Assembly (NCBI GenBank): GCA_036274635.1
Contig: DASUFI010000108.1
Coordinates: 1 to 9,504, forward strand
DNA length: 9,504 nucleotides
Direction: 5' to 3'
Source: DASUFI01 sp036274635
GTDB lineage: Bacteria > Planctomycetota > B15-G4
The notes beneath the pieces are model-generated. The model saw only the letters and a list, made by a program, of their open reading frames with translations. It did not search any database and was not told where the DNA came from. Shown here piece after piece: positions 1-5,926 of this stretch (within the stretch, counting starts at the first letter, position 1; each line of letters starts with the position of its first letter). The translations under genes and the position numbers were made by a program.

Positions 1-63
1 GGAGGGCACGTGGCACAGGGGGCATCGGCGGCGTCAGGGAAACCCCTCGCCGCAGGGCGCGGG

Positions 64-1038
64 ATGGACATCGTGCTGGTGGAGGACGATGCGCGCCTCG
101 CCGACGTGCTGCGGCGCGCGCTGGTGGACGATGGCGCCACCGTGCACTGGTTCGTGGACGGCGAGGCGGCGGTGCAGCGCTGCCGCGTCCAGCCGCCGCA
201 CCTCGTGCTGCTCGACCTCGAGCTGCCGGGGCTCTCGGGCTTCGAGACGGCGCGCCTGCTGCGCGAGAACGCGCTGACCAGCCGCGTGCCCATCCTGGTC
301 TCGTCGGGCCACACCGATCCCAACAGCCGCATCGCGGCCTACGCGGCCGGTGCCGACTGCGTGCTGCCCAAGCCCTTCGAGCTGCGCGAGCTGCGCGCGG
401 TCGTGGCCAGCCTCGCGTCGCGCGGCCTCGCGCTGCAGGACCTCGAGGCCGGCTGGGACGTGCTCGCGGCGCTGGCGCACATCGTGGACCTGCGCTGCCT
501 CGACGCGCGCGGCCACATGGAGCGCTGCGCCCGCATGGCGCGCGCCTTCGGGAGCGTGCTCGGGTTGGACGAGCGCGACCTGCTGGCGCTCGAGCGCTCG
601 GGCTTCCTGCACGACATCGGCAAGGTGGGCGTGCCGCACGAGATCCTGAACAAGGCCGGCCCGCTCACGCAGGAGGAGCGCGAGATCATGCAGCAGCATC
701 CGATCATCGGCGCGCGCATCTGCGCGCACCTGTCCACGCTCGAGCGCGTGCTGCCCGTCATCCGCCACCACCACGAGCGCTGGGACGGCAGCGGCTACCC
801 GGACGGCCTCGCCGGCGAGGACATCCCGCTGCTGGCGCGCGTCTTCCAGGTGGTGGACGTGTTCGAGGCGCTCAACTCGCCGCGCTGCTACAAGCCCGCG
901 CTGCCCAGCCACGAGGCGCTGGCCATCCTGCGCAAGGAGACGGCCGAAGGGGCGTGGGACCCGCTGCTGGTGGCGCGCTTCGACGAGGCCGTGCGCGCGG
1001 GCGGCCTGCCCGGAGCCGGCGCCGCGGCGCGGAGCTGA
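64..1038 (+). CDS. Response regulator with receiver and HD-GYP domains (cyclic di-GMP phosphodiesterase)
   Basis: This is a cytoplasmic two-component output protein of 324 aa, expected to hydrolyse cyclic di-GMP when phosphorylated. Residues 1-118 form a receiver domain: acidic pair D8/D9, phosphoacceptor D51 in the stretch LLDLELPG, and conserved K103 in LPKPF. After a short linker, residues ~130-310 form an HD-GYP domain. It shows H151, the HD pair H183-D184 followed by IGK, H212 in QQHP, the HHHE cluster at 235-238, and GSGYPDGL with GYP at 244-246. All signature metal and GYP residues are present, so an active enzyme is expected. I chose ATG 64 because receiver homology starts there and AGGG lies 6 nt upstream. 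GTG 10, behind GGAGGG at 1-6, would add 18 low-complexity residues. The frame is open to the left window edge, so an even earlier start cannot be excluded. A PAS kinase follows 3 bp downstream and is the likely phosphodonor. Confidence 0.93.
   Translation: MDIVLVEDDARLADVLRRALVDDGATVHWFVDGEAAVQRCRVQPPHLVLLDLELPGLSGFETARLLRENALTSRVPILVSSGHTDPNSRIAAYAAGADCVLPKPFELRELRAVVASLASRGLALQDLEAGWDVLAALAHIVDLRCLDARGHMERCARMARAFGSVLGLDERDLLALERSGFLHDIGKVGVPHEILNKAGPLTQEEREIMQQHPIIGARICAHLSTLERVLPVIRHHHERWDGSGYPDGLAGEDIPLLARVFQVVDVFEALNSPRCYKPALPSHEALAILRKETAEGAWDPLLVARFDEAVRAGGLPGAGAAARS
1031..1034 (+). promoter_or_regulatory. Ribosome binding site for the PAS histidine kinase
   Basis: GGAG lies 7 nt before GTG 1042, inside the last codons of the response-regulator gene. 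It supports GTG as the kinase start and translation from a shared transcript. Confidence 0.5.
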
Positions 1039-1041
1039 GGC

Positions 1042-2172
1042 GTGCGGGACCAGTTCCTCGCCCACCTGCCGCACCCGGCCTGGGTGAAGGACCTGCAGGG
1101 GCGCTACGTCGACGTGAACCCCGCCTTCGAGCTGGCCCACGGCGTGCGCGCGTCCGACATCGTGGGGCGCGGCGACGAGGACCTGGTGGGCGCCGACGCC
1201 GCGGCCCGCGCGCGCGCCCGCGAGCAGCGCGCCGTGGAGCGCCTCTCCGCGCAGATCTCGCGCGAGCGCCTGGTGCGCGACGGCGTCTTCTCCGAGTGCG
1301 CCGTGGTGCGCTTCCCCATCCTCGACGCCGCCGGCGCGGTGCAGGGGGTGGCCGGCATCGCCACCGACACCACGCGCCTCGCGCTGGCCTACCGCGAGCT
1401 GCGCTCGCTGCAATCGCACCTGCAGGAGGCGCGCCGCCAGCAGGTGCTGGCCACGCTGGCCGACGGTCTCGCGCACGACGTCGGGAACGTGCTGGTCTGC
1501 ATCACGGGCTACGTGGAGCTGGCCCTGCAGCGCCTCGACGGCGACCCCGAGACGGCCGAGCTGCTGCGCGAGGCGCTGGCCGCCGCCGGCCGCGCGCGCG
1601 GCCTGCTGGACGACCTCGGCCCTGGCGGCAGCGGCCCGCCGCGCCGCGAGCGCGTGGCCCTGCGCACGCTGGCCGAGGAGGCGCTGCGCCTGCTGGCCGT
1701 GCAGGCGCCGCCCAGCGTGCGCCTCACGCTGCGCGGCACGGCCCGCGAGGCCGCCGGCGACGACAACGCCCTGCTGCACGTGCTGCTGAACCTCGGCCGC
1801 AACGCGCTGGCCGCCATGCCCGCCGGCGGCGAGCTGGAGCTCAGCCTCTCCGACCGCGAGCTGGACGCCCCGAGCGCCGCGCGCGGCGAGCTGCCGGCCG
1901 GCGACTACGCCGTCCTGGCCGTGCGCGACACCGGCTGCGGCATGGACGCGGCCACGCAGGCGCGCATCTTCGAGCCCTACTTCACCACGCGCGCCGGCAC
2001 GGGCCACGGCCTCGGCCTGTTCTCCGCGCGCCGCACGGTGGTGGCCCACGGCGGCGCTTTGCGCGTGCGCAGCACCAAGGGCCGCGGCAGCACCTTCGAG
2101 GTATGGCTGCCGGTCGCCGAGCAGGCTGGCCCCATCGGACCGGGCGATACGCCCGCCGTGATCCGACCATGA
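1042..2172 (+). CDS. Soluble PAS-domain sensor histidine kinase (NtrB-like core)
   Basis: This 376-aa sensor kinase has no transmembrane segment or signal peptide, so it senses a cytoplasmic cue. Residues ~1-112 are a PAS domain (HPAWVKDLQGRYVDVNPAFE near the start). A helical linker leads to the dimerisation/phosphotransfer helix with H145 in GLAHDVGN; HDxxN is the NtrB/PAS-kinase style. The ATP-binding domain shows an N-box (LLNLGRNALAAMP, 248-260), G1 box DTGCGM (296-301), F box FEPYFTT (310-316) and G2 box GHGLGL (321-326), so the catalytic set is complete. There is no receiver domain, which fits phosphotransfer to the separate HD-GYP regulator encoded 3 bp upstream. GTG 1042 is chosen because it opens the PAS domain directly and has GGAG 7 nt upstream. 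The last ~20 codons (about 2100-2172) use less GC-biased codons than the rest. The input signal cannot be read from the sequence. Confidence 0.93.
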   Translation: MRDQFLAHLPHPAWVKDLQGRYVDVNPAFELAHGVRASDIVGRGDEDLVGADAAARARAREQRAVERLSAQISRERLVRDGVFSECAVVRFPILDAAGAVQGVAGIATDTTRLALAYRELRSLQSHLQEARRQQVLATLADGLAHDVGNVLVCITGYVELALQRLDGDPETAELLREALAAAGRARGLLDDLGPGGSGPPRRERVALRTLAEEALRLLAVQAPPSVRLTLRGTAREAAGDDNALLHVLLNLGRNALAAMPAGGELELSLSDRELDAPSAARGELPAGDYAVLAVRDTGCGMDAATQARIFEPYFTTRAGTGHGLGLFSARRTVVAHGGALRVRSTKGRGSTFEVWLPVAEQAGPIGPGDTPAVIRP

Positions 2173-2240
2173 CGGCCGTCAGCCAGGTGGGTTCGGAGGT
2201 GCCGCCGTGCGAGCCGGCTGCCGATCATTCAACTGGTTAC
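2173..2240. other. Convergent intergenic gap between the kinase and glycosylase genes
   Basis: This 68-bp gap separates the two facing genes. A perfect 12-bp palindrome, TGACGGCCGTCA (2170-2181), overlaps the kinase stop codon, and AGCCGGCT (2212-2219) is a second palindrome. Neither has a loop large enough or a T-run to make a clear intrinsic terminator. A 57-aa reading frame from ATG 2169 to 2342 crosses the gap but resembles nothing and mostly overlaps the glycosylase gene. The gap is less GC-rich than its surroundings. Confidence 0.45.
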
Positions 2241-2957
2241 TCACACCCCATCAACAATGCGCCGGCATCGATCCAGGACTCTATCAAGCATCGCAGGAGT
2301 CAATCGGCCGGTGAAGGTGTTCTGCTGGCTTACATGGAATGACGTCAATAGGAACGGCCCGCCGTGCGGATCGCGCAGGCGCAGGCCGTGGGCGAAGGGC
2401 GGCTGCGGTTCGAGCAGCAGGTCGTGGCGACGATAGAGCCTCAGCGCCTCGGCATAGGCGATGCCGCCCAGCGCGAGCACCGCGCGCCGGCGGGGGAAGA
2501 GCTGCCACTCGGCGTCGAGGAAAGGGCGGCAGCGCGCGAGCTCGGCGGGCGTGGGGCGGTTGTCCGGCGGCGCGCAGCGGGCGGAGGCGGAGATGGCGCA
2601 GCGCAGCAGGCGCGTGCCGTCGTCGCGCGCCACCGAGCGCGGCGCGCTGGCGAAGCCGGCGCGGTGCAACGCCGCGAACAGGAAGTCGCCGCTGCGGTCG
2701 CCGGTGAACATGCGGCCGGTGCGGTTGGCGCCGTGAGCGGCGGGCGCGAGGCCCAGGATCCACAGCCGCACCGCGCGCACGCCGCCGACGGGCAGCATGG
2801 TGGGCACGGGCAGGCCCCAGTAGGTCTCGCCGGCGTGGCGGCGCACGCGCTCGCGGGCCACGCGTGCGCAGTGGCGCCGCAGCCGCGGGCAGCGCGCGCA
2901 GCCGACGACCGCGCGCTCCAGCGCCGCGGCGTCGCGTGGCATCTCGTCGCGAGCCAT
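2241..2957 (-). CDS. udgB: Uracil-DNA glycosylase, family 5 (UdgB type), 4Fe-4S
   Basis: This 238-aa base-excision-repair enzyme is expected to remove uracil (and, in the family, hypoxanthine or other deaminated bases) from DNA. C20 and C23 (CARCPRLRRH) plus C128 and C143 flanking PPDNRPTPAELAR match the four iron-sulfur ligands of family 4/5 enzymes. Motif A is GLAPAAHGANRTGRMFTGD (69-87). The apolar residue after GLAP, in place of the family 4 acid/amide, is what defines family 5. LALGGIAYAEAL (161-172) and SFHVSQQNTFTGRLTP (206-221) complete the catalytic face. Two oddities: the last motif has HVS where I would expect HPS, and from codon 202 to the end 15 of 37 codons end in A or T (CTA, GTA, AGA, CGA, ATT), unlike earlier codons. 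ATG 2957 is chosen for its upstream TACGTT-N7 signal; M6 (2942) is an alternative start. The gene is monocistronic and divergent from the lipoprotein gene. Confidence 0.93.
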   Translation of the reverse strand: MARDEMPRDAAALERAVVGCARCPRLRRHCARVARERVRRHAGETYWGLPVPTMLPVGGVRAVRLWILGLAPAAHGANRTGRMFTGDRSGDFLFAALHRAGFASAPRSVARDDGTRLLRCAISASARCAPPDNRPTPAELARCRPFLDAEWQLFPRRRAVLALGGIAYAEALRLYRRHDLLLEPQPPFAHGLRLRDPHGGPFLLTSFHVSQQNTFTGRLTPAMLDRVLDRCRRIVDGV

Positions 2958-2964
2958 GGCGCAG

Positions 2965-2970
2965 AACGTA
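2965..2970 (-). promoter_or_regulatory. Candidate -10 box of the uracil-DNA glycosylase gene (leaderless start)
   Basis: Read on the minus strand this is TACGTT, followed by exactly 7 nt and then ATG 2957. A -10 element this close puts the first transcribed base at or next to the start codon, so the mRNA is probably leaderless. A GGGAGG farther upstream (about 14 nt from the ATG) would then lie outside the transcript. No convincing -35 box is visible. Confidence 0.4.
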
Positions 2971-2983
2971 GCCTCCCGCGCGC

Positions 2984-2989
2984 TACGAT
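2984..2989 (+). promoter_or_regulatory. Candidate -10 box for the lipoprotein/hydrolase genes
   Basis: TACGAT, preceded by GC, lies so that transcription would begin near 2996-2997. That leaves an ~18-nt leader holding the Shine-Dalgarno at 3003-3008. It forms an inverted repeat with the glycosylase -10: CGTAGC at 2967-2972 and GCTACG at 2982-2987, 9 bp apart. The two promoters therefore face away from each other across very little space. No clear -35 is seen. Confidence 0.4.
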
Positions 2990-3002
2990 GCGGCCTCCCC
3001 GC

Positions 3003-3008
3003 GGAGGA
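3003..3008 (+). promoter_or_regulatory. Ribosome binding site deciding the lipoprotein start
   Basis: GGAGGA ends 6 nt before GTG 3015, an ideal spacing. It favours GTG 3015 over the in-frame ATG 2988, which would sit within the proposed -10 box. Confidence 0.7.
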
Positions 3009-3014
3009 CGCCCG

Positions 3015-3569
3015 GTGCGCCGACTTGCCGCCCTGCTGCTGCTCGCGGCCTGCTCCTCGCCGCCCACCGAGGATGCGCCCCTCACGGGCGGGGCGATCGC
3101 GCCCGACGGCCTCGACGGCTTCAACAGCATCGTGTCCGTGGGTCCGCGCGTGCTGCTGGCCGGGCAGCCGACCCCGGCTGGCCTGGCCAACGCCCGCGAC
3201 AGCGGCGTGACCGTGGTCATCAACGTGCGGCCCGACTCCGAGATGACCTTCGACGAGCGCGCCGTGGTGCAGGGGCTGCACATGGCCTACGTGTCCATCC
3301 CGTTCACGGTCGACACGCTCAACGACGCCAAGGTGCGCGCGTTCATCGAGACCATCCGCGACCTGCGCCGCCGCGAGGGCGAGGCGGACCGCGTGCTGGC
3401 GCACGGCAACACTGGCGACCGCGTGGCCGCGCTGTGGGCGCTGTACGAGATCACCGACGGCAAGGTGCCGCCCGAGGCGGCCGTGGCGCGCGCGCGCCAG
3501 GCCGGCCTGACGAGCGCGGAGCTCGTGGGCTACATCGGCGAGTACGCGCGGCGCATCGGGGCCTGGTAG
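3015..3569 (+). CDS. Exported lipoprotein with a DUF442/dual-specificity-phosphatase-like fold, apparently lacking the catalytic cysteine
   Basis: This is a 184-aa envelope lipoprotein. MRRLAALLLLAAC gives a short type II signal peptide with lipobox LAAC and lipidated C13, followed by SSPPTED. The remainder fits the beta-lactamase-hydrolase-like/DUF442 branch of tyrosine phosphatases: a GPRVLLAGQPTPAGL entry strand (43-57), GVTVVINVRPDSEM (64-77), and the P-loop region at 127-139. In active members the loop reads HCxxGxR; here it is HGNTGDR, so the cysteine position is G131 (GGC, 3405-3407) while H130, G134 and R136 are kept. Cysteine-based phosphatase activity is therefore unlikely. The domain may be a pseudo-enzyme that binds a phosphorylated ligand, or this may be a family variant with another chemistry. 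The reading frame is intact with normal codon use, so this is not obvious decay. The hydrolase gene follows 3 bp later, probably co-transcribed. Confidence 0.75.
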   Translation: MRRLAALLLLAACSSPPTEDAPLTGGAIAPDGLDGFNSIVSVGPRVLLAGQPTPAGLANARDSGVTVVINVRPDSEMTFDERAVVQGLHMAYVSIPFTVDTLNDAKVRAFIETIRDLRRREGEADRVLAHGNTGDRVAALWALYEITDGKVPPEAAVARARQAGLTSAELVGYIGEYARRIGAW

Positions 3570-3572
3570 CGG

Positions 3573-4235
3573 ATGCCGGACGTCGCGCTGCGCGGGCCGG
3601 CGGGCCACCTCGTCGCGCGCCACGACCCGCCCGAAGCGCCGCCGCCGCAGCGCGGCCCGCTGGCCGCGGTCGTGTGCCACCCGCACCCGCTCTTCGGCGG
3701 CACGCTGGAGAACAAGGTGGTGCATGCCGTGGCGCGCGCGCTGCGCGAGGGCGGCCTGCACGTGCTGCGCTTCAACTTCCGCGGCGCGGGGGGCAGCGAC
3801 GGGCGGCACGACACGGGCGCCGGTGAGGTCGACGATGCGCGCGCCGCGCTCGACCGCGTGGTCGAGCTGGCCGGGCCGGCCGCGGGCGCGCCCGGCCGCC
3901 TGCTCGTGGCCGGCTACTCCTTCGGCAGCTTCGTGGGCCTGACGGCGGCGCTGTCCGACGCGCGCGTCGGCGCGCGCCTGGCCGTCGCGCCGCCGGTGAG
4001 CTTCTACGACTACGCGGCCATCGCCGCCGACGAGCGCCCGCTGGCTGTGATCTACGCGCCGGGCGACGAGATCGTGCCGGCCGCGCTGGTCGAGCGCTGG
4101 ATCGCCGGCTGCGCCCGGCCGCCGCGCGTCTTCGCCGTGCATGGCACGGGCCACGAGTTCCACGGCAAGGTGCACGAGGTGCGCGCGGCGACCGCGACCT
4201 TCCTGGCCGACCTGTCGCGCGCGCCGGCGGCCTGA
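3573..4235 (+). CDS. Alpha/beta hydrolase (COG2945-like), cytoplasmic
   Basis: This 220-aa serine hydrolase has no signal peptide. It has the compact form of the fold without a large cap domain. CHPHPLFGGTLENKVVH (35-51) matches the strand and oxyanion region of COG2945-type hydrolases. HVLRFNFRGAGGSDG (63-77) is the next conserved block. The nucleophile elbow is GYSFGS with S116, the acid is D165 in YAPGDEIVP, and the base is H194 in GTGHEFHG. The triad is therefore complete and in canonical order. The substrate cannot be told; small esters or acyl groups are typical of such enzymes. ATG 3573 lies 3 bp after the lipoprotein stop, indicating one transcript, although the two products are in different compartments. 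Only a weak purine run is seen upstream, so translation may be coupled to the upstream gene. Confidence 0.88.
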   Translation: MPDVALRGPAGHLVARHDPPEAPPPQRGPLAAVVCHPHPLFGGTLENKVVHAVARALREGGLHVLRFNFRGAGGSDGRHDTGAGEVDDARAALDRVVELAGPAAGAPGRLLVAGYSFGSFVGLTAALSDARVGARLAVAPPVSFYDYAAIAADERPLAVIYAPGDEIVPAALVERWIAGCARPPRVFAVHGTGHEFHGKVHEVRAATATFLADLSRAPAA

Positions 4236-4241
4236 TACCCT
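4233..4241 (+). promoter_or_regulatory. Extended -10 promoter for a leaderless gene
   Basis: TGATACCCT carries a TACCCT -10 box (4236-4241) with the TGn extension, and its TGA is also the stop codon of the hydrolase gene. Exactly 7 nt (CCGGCCC) separate it from ATG 4249, so transcription should begin at or beside the start codon. No Shine-Dalgarno is present in the gap. The spacing equals that at the glycosylase start. Confidence 0.5.
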
Positions 4242-4248
4242 CCGGCCC

Positions 4249-4761
4249 ATGCTCCTCGACCGCTGGCGCGCACGGCGCGCGATCGCCACGCGCACACCGC
4301 CCTCGCCCGTGAACGACCCCGCCGCGCCGGCGCTGCGCGCGCTGGTCGAGGGCCTCGCGCAGCAGCTGCAGTCGCGCGACAGCCTGGGCGACCCGAGCTG
4401 GCACTATCGCTGGGAGGGCGAGCTGCAGCTCGTGGGCCTGGACGCCACGCGGCGCTCGGTGACCGACGTGCGCCAGCGCCTCGTGCGCCTGGTGCACGAG
4501 AACGACCTGCGCCACATGGCCCGCCGCGCCCGGCGCGTGCTGGCCGTGGTGCTGTGCGCGCCGCGCGAGAACGAGGGCCTGCGCGGCTGGTTCCTGCGGC
4601 TCGAGGACGACCGCGGCGAGATCGGCGAGGCCGACTGGCGCGCCGCGCGCCGGCGCGTGGCCGTGCTGGCCGTGGACGCATCCGATCCGGCCCGCCGCGA
4701 GCTGTTCGGCGGCGACCGCTTCATCCGCCAAGCGGTGGCGACATGGGGCGCCGAGCACTAG
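4249..4761 (+). CDS. Hypothetical protein, 170 aa, soluble
   Basis: I do not recognise this family. The protein is soluble, with no signal peptide, membrane segment or CxxC motif. It is arginine-rich at the start (MLLDRWRARR) and shows a long helical stretch (26-45). Beta-like segments follow: WEGELQLVGLD (55-65), RRVLAVVLCAP (95-105), RGWFLRLEDD (112-121) and RRVAVLAVDAS (135-145). This suggests a small alpha/beta domain. ATG 4249 is supported by the TGATACCCT promoter 7 nt upstream and by normal codon bias from that point. Its last 19 nt overlap the start of the next, exported protein. The overlap suggests co-transcription, but no functional link can be inferred. Confidence 0.72.
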   Translation: MLLDRWRARRAIATRTPPSPVNDPAAPALRALVEGLAQQLQSRDSLGDPSWHYRWEGELQLVGLDATRRSVTDVRQRLVRLVHENDLRHMARRARRVLAVVLCAPRENEGLRGWFLRLEDDRGEIGEADWRAARRRVAVLAVDASDPARRELFGGDRFIRQAVATWGAEH

Positions 4762-5846
4762 CCGCCCGCGCCGGCGCGCTGCTGCTCGCGGCGGCGGGCC
4801 TCTGCGCGCAGCAGCCGCCCGCTCCGGCCCTCGATCTGCACCAGCCGCGAAGCGTGCGCGCGCTGTACCTCGACCTGCTCGGTCGCACGCCGGATCGCGA
4901 CGAGCTCGACCTCGCGCAGGCCAGCACGCCCGAGCTGCTGGCCCGGCACCTCGCCGGCTCGGCGGAGTTCTGGGAGCACTGGTACGAGGACGAGCTGTAC
5001 TTCTTCCTGCTCATCGACAACGCGCGGCCGCCCGACCTGGCCGGCAGCGGCAGCCTGCCGGCGCGCCTGCACGACGGTCGCATCGGGCTGCTGGATGCCG
5101 AGCGCGAGATCGTCGGCAGCCAGGCCTTCCACCGGGCCAACCCCGGCAACGACACCTTCGTGACGGTGGTGCTGGAGCAGCTGCTCGGGCTGAACGTGCA
5201 GCAGGAGACGGCGCTGCTGGCCGCGGGCAAGCGCATGTACGACGGCCAGGCGGCCACGCTGTTCGGCGAGCGGGGCAACAGCCAGGCCGACGTGGTCTCC
5301 ATCGCCTCGCGCCAGCCGGCCTTCCTCGAGCGCATCGTCGAGCGGCAGCACGCGCGCCTCGTGGGCCGGCCGGCGGCACGCGCCGACGTGGTGGCATGGG
5401 CGCGCGCGCTGGCGGACGGCTCGACGGACCTGCCGGCGCTGGCCGCCCGCTGGGTCTGCTCGCCGGCCTACGCCGCGCGCCTGGGCACGCTGCGCCCCAA
5501 GACGGACGCGCAGTTCATCCGCGGCCTGTTCGTGGACCTGACCGGCCGTCCGCCGACGCGTGACGAGCTGCAGCGCCTGCGCGGCGCCCTCTCGGCCATG
5601 GCCGACGCCGGGCCGCTGCGGGCCGTCATCGCCCGTGCCCTCATCGACCAGCACGAGGCGGACCTGCCGCGGCGCGACGGCGCCGACATGCCTGCCCTGG
5701 TCGACGAGACGTTTCGGCACTATCTCGGCCGGGACCCCGGGCCGGACGAGCGCGCGGAGTTCGTGAAGCTGTGCGCGGACCCCGCCTGGCGGCCTGCGAC
5801 CATCGTGCAAGCGGTCGTCACCCACTGGGAGTACCAGTATTATTGA
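4743..5846 (+). CDS. Exported DUF1549/DUF4214-like repeat protein
   Basis: This 367-aa secreted or periplasmic protein starts with an n-region MGRRALAARAG and hydrophobic ALLLAAAGLCA, with likely signal peptidase I cleavage after A22 (LCA before QQPP). The mature part repeats a helical motif of the form (Y/F)xDLxGRxPxxxEL: RALYLDLLGRTPDRDEL (39-55), FIRGLFVDLTGRPPTRDEL (258-276) and TFRHYLGRDPGPDERAEF (323-340), with a weaker copy at 200-219 (LVGRPAARADVVAW). This motif is the hallmark of the planctomycete DUF1549 (PSCyt2) and DUF4214 families. The biochemical role of these families is unknown. No heme motif is present. The start overlaps the upstream gene by 19 nt; ATG 4743 is chosen because it gives the signal peptide. 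The next gene is a DUF1501-like protein. DUF1549 and DUF1501 proteins are commonly encoded as neighbours in Planctomycetota, so joint function at the cell envelope is likely. Confidence 0.8.
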   Translation: MGRRALAARAGALLLAAAGLCAQQPPAPALDLHQPRSVRALYLDLLGRTPDRDELDLAQASTPELLARHLAGSAEFWEHWYEDELYFFLLIDNARPPDLAGSGSLPARLHDGRIGLLDAEREIVGSQAFHRANPGNDTFVTVVLEQLLGLNVQQETALLAAGKRMYDGQAATLFGERGNSQADVVSIASRQPAFLERIVERQHARLVGRPAARADVVAWARALADGSTDLPALAARWVCSPAYAARLGTLRPKTDAQFIRGLFVDLTGRPPTRDELQRLRGALSAMADAGPLRAVIARALIDQHEADLPRRDGADMPALVDETFRHYLGRDPGPDERAEFVKLCADPAWRPATIVQAVVTHWEYQYY

Positions 5847-5926
5847 GCCTGCGCACGCGTCGTCGTGACGCGTGACGGCGGGTCGCGCGCCCCGGTGGGG
5901 GCAGGCGGTCCGGCAAGGAGGTCGCG
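5847..5926 (+). other. Intergenic region with hairpin and tandem heptamer
   Basis: This 80-bp gap holds an 8-bp perfect stem, CACGCGTC (5854-5861) and GACGCGTG (5867-5874), with a 5-nt loop. It overlaps a tandem heptamer, CGTGACG at 5864-5870 and again at 5871-5877. There is no T-run, so a classical intrinsic terminator is unlikely. The hairpin may be an attenuator or mRNA-stability element between genes, or the repeats may be a protein-binding site for an internal promoter. The last bases before the next gene hold its ribosome binding site. Confidence 0.5.
5915..5922 (+). promoter_or_regulatory. Consensus Shine-Dalgarno of the Tat-exported DUF1501-like gene
   Basis: AAGGAGGT is a full anti-16S match 4 nt before ATG 5927. 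It is the strongest ribosome binding site in the window and fixes this start. It suggests the gene is translated efficiently relative to its neighbours. Confidence 0.75.

Noticed and set aside
1200..1222. Alternating CG run as a Z-DNA or regulatory element
   Set aside because: It lies within the kinase coding region and encodes an Ala/Arg helix; such runs are expected at this base composition.
34..2049. Long minus-strand open frame (671 aa) opposite the two-component genes
   Set aside because: The translation is low-complexity and rich in Ala, Arg, His, Val and Gln, with no domain. It is the usual antisense shadow of very GC-rich genes, and both genes on the other strand have complete signature motifs.
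2170..2181. Palindrome TGACGGCCGTCA as a transcription terminator between convergent genes
   Set aside because: With a 4-nt loop only a 4-bp stem remains and there is no T-run on either strand. It may be chance or a protein-binding site, but the sequence does not support a terminator call.
2169..2342. 57-aa plus-strand frame beginning with ATGA overlap at the kinase stop
   Set aside because: The overlap with the kinase stop is tempting, but there is no recognisable motif and its second half lies antisense to the conserved C-terminal motif of the glycosylase. It is likely chance in the less GC-rich patch.
2958..4295. N-terminal extension of the glycosylase frame on the minus strand to 4295
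   Set aside because: The frame stays open only because of GC bias. Family homology begins at CARCPRLRRH, and ATG 2957 has a suitable promoter. The extension would overlap two well-supported plus-strand genes.
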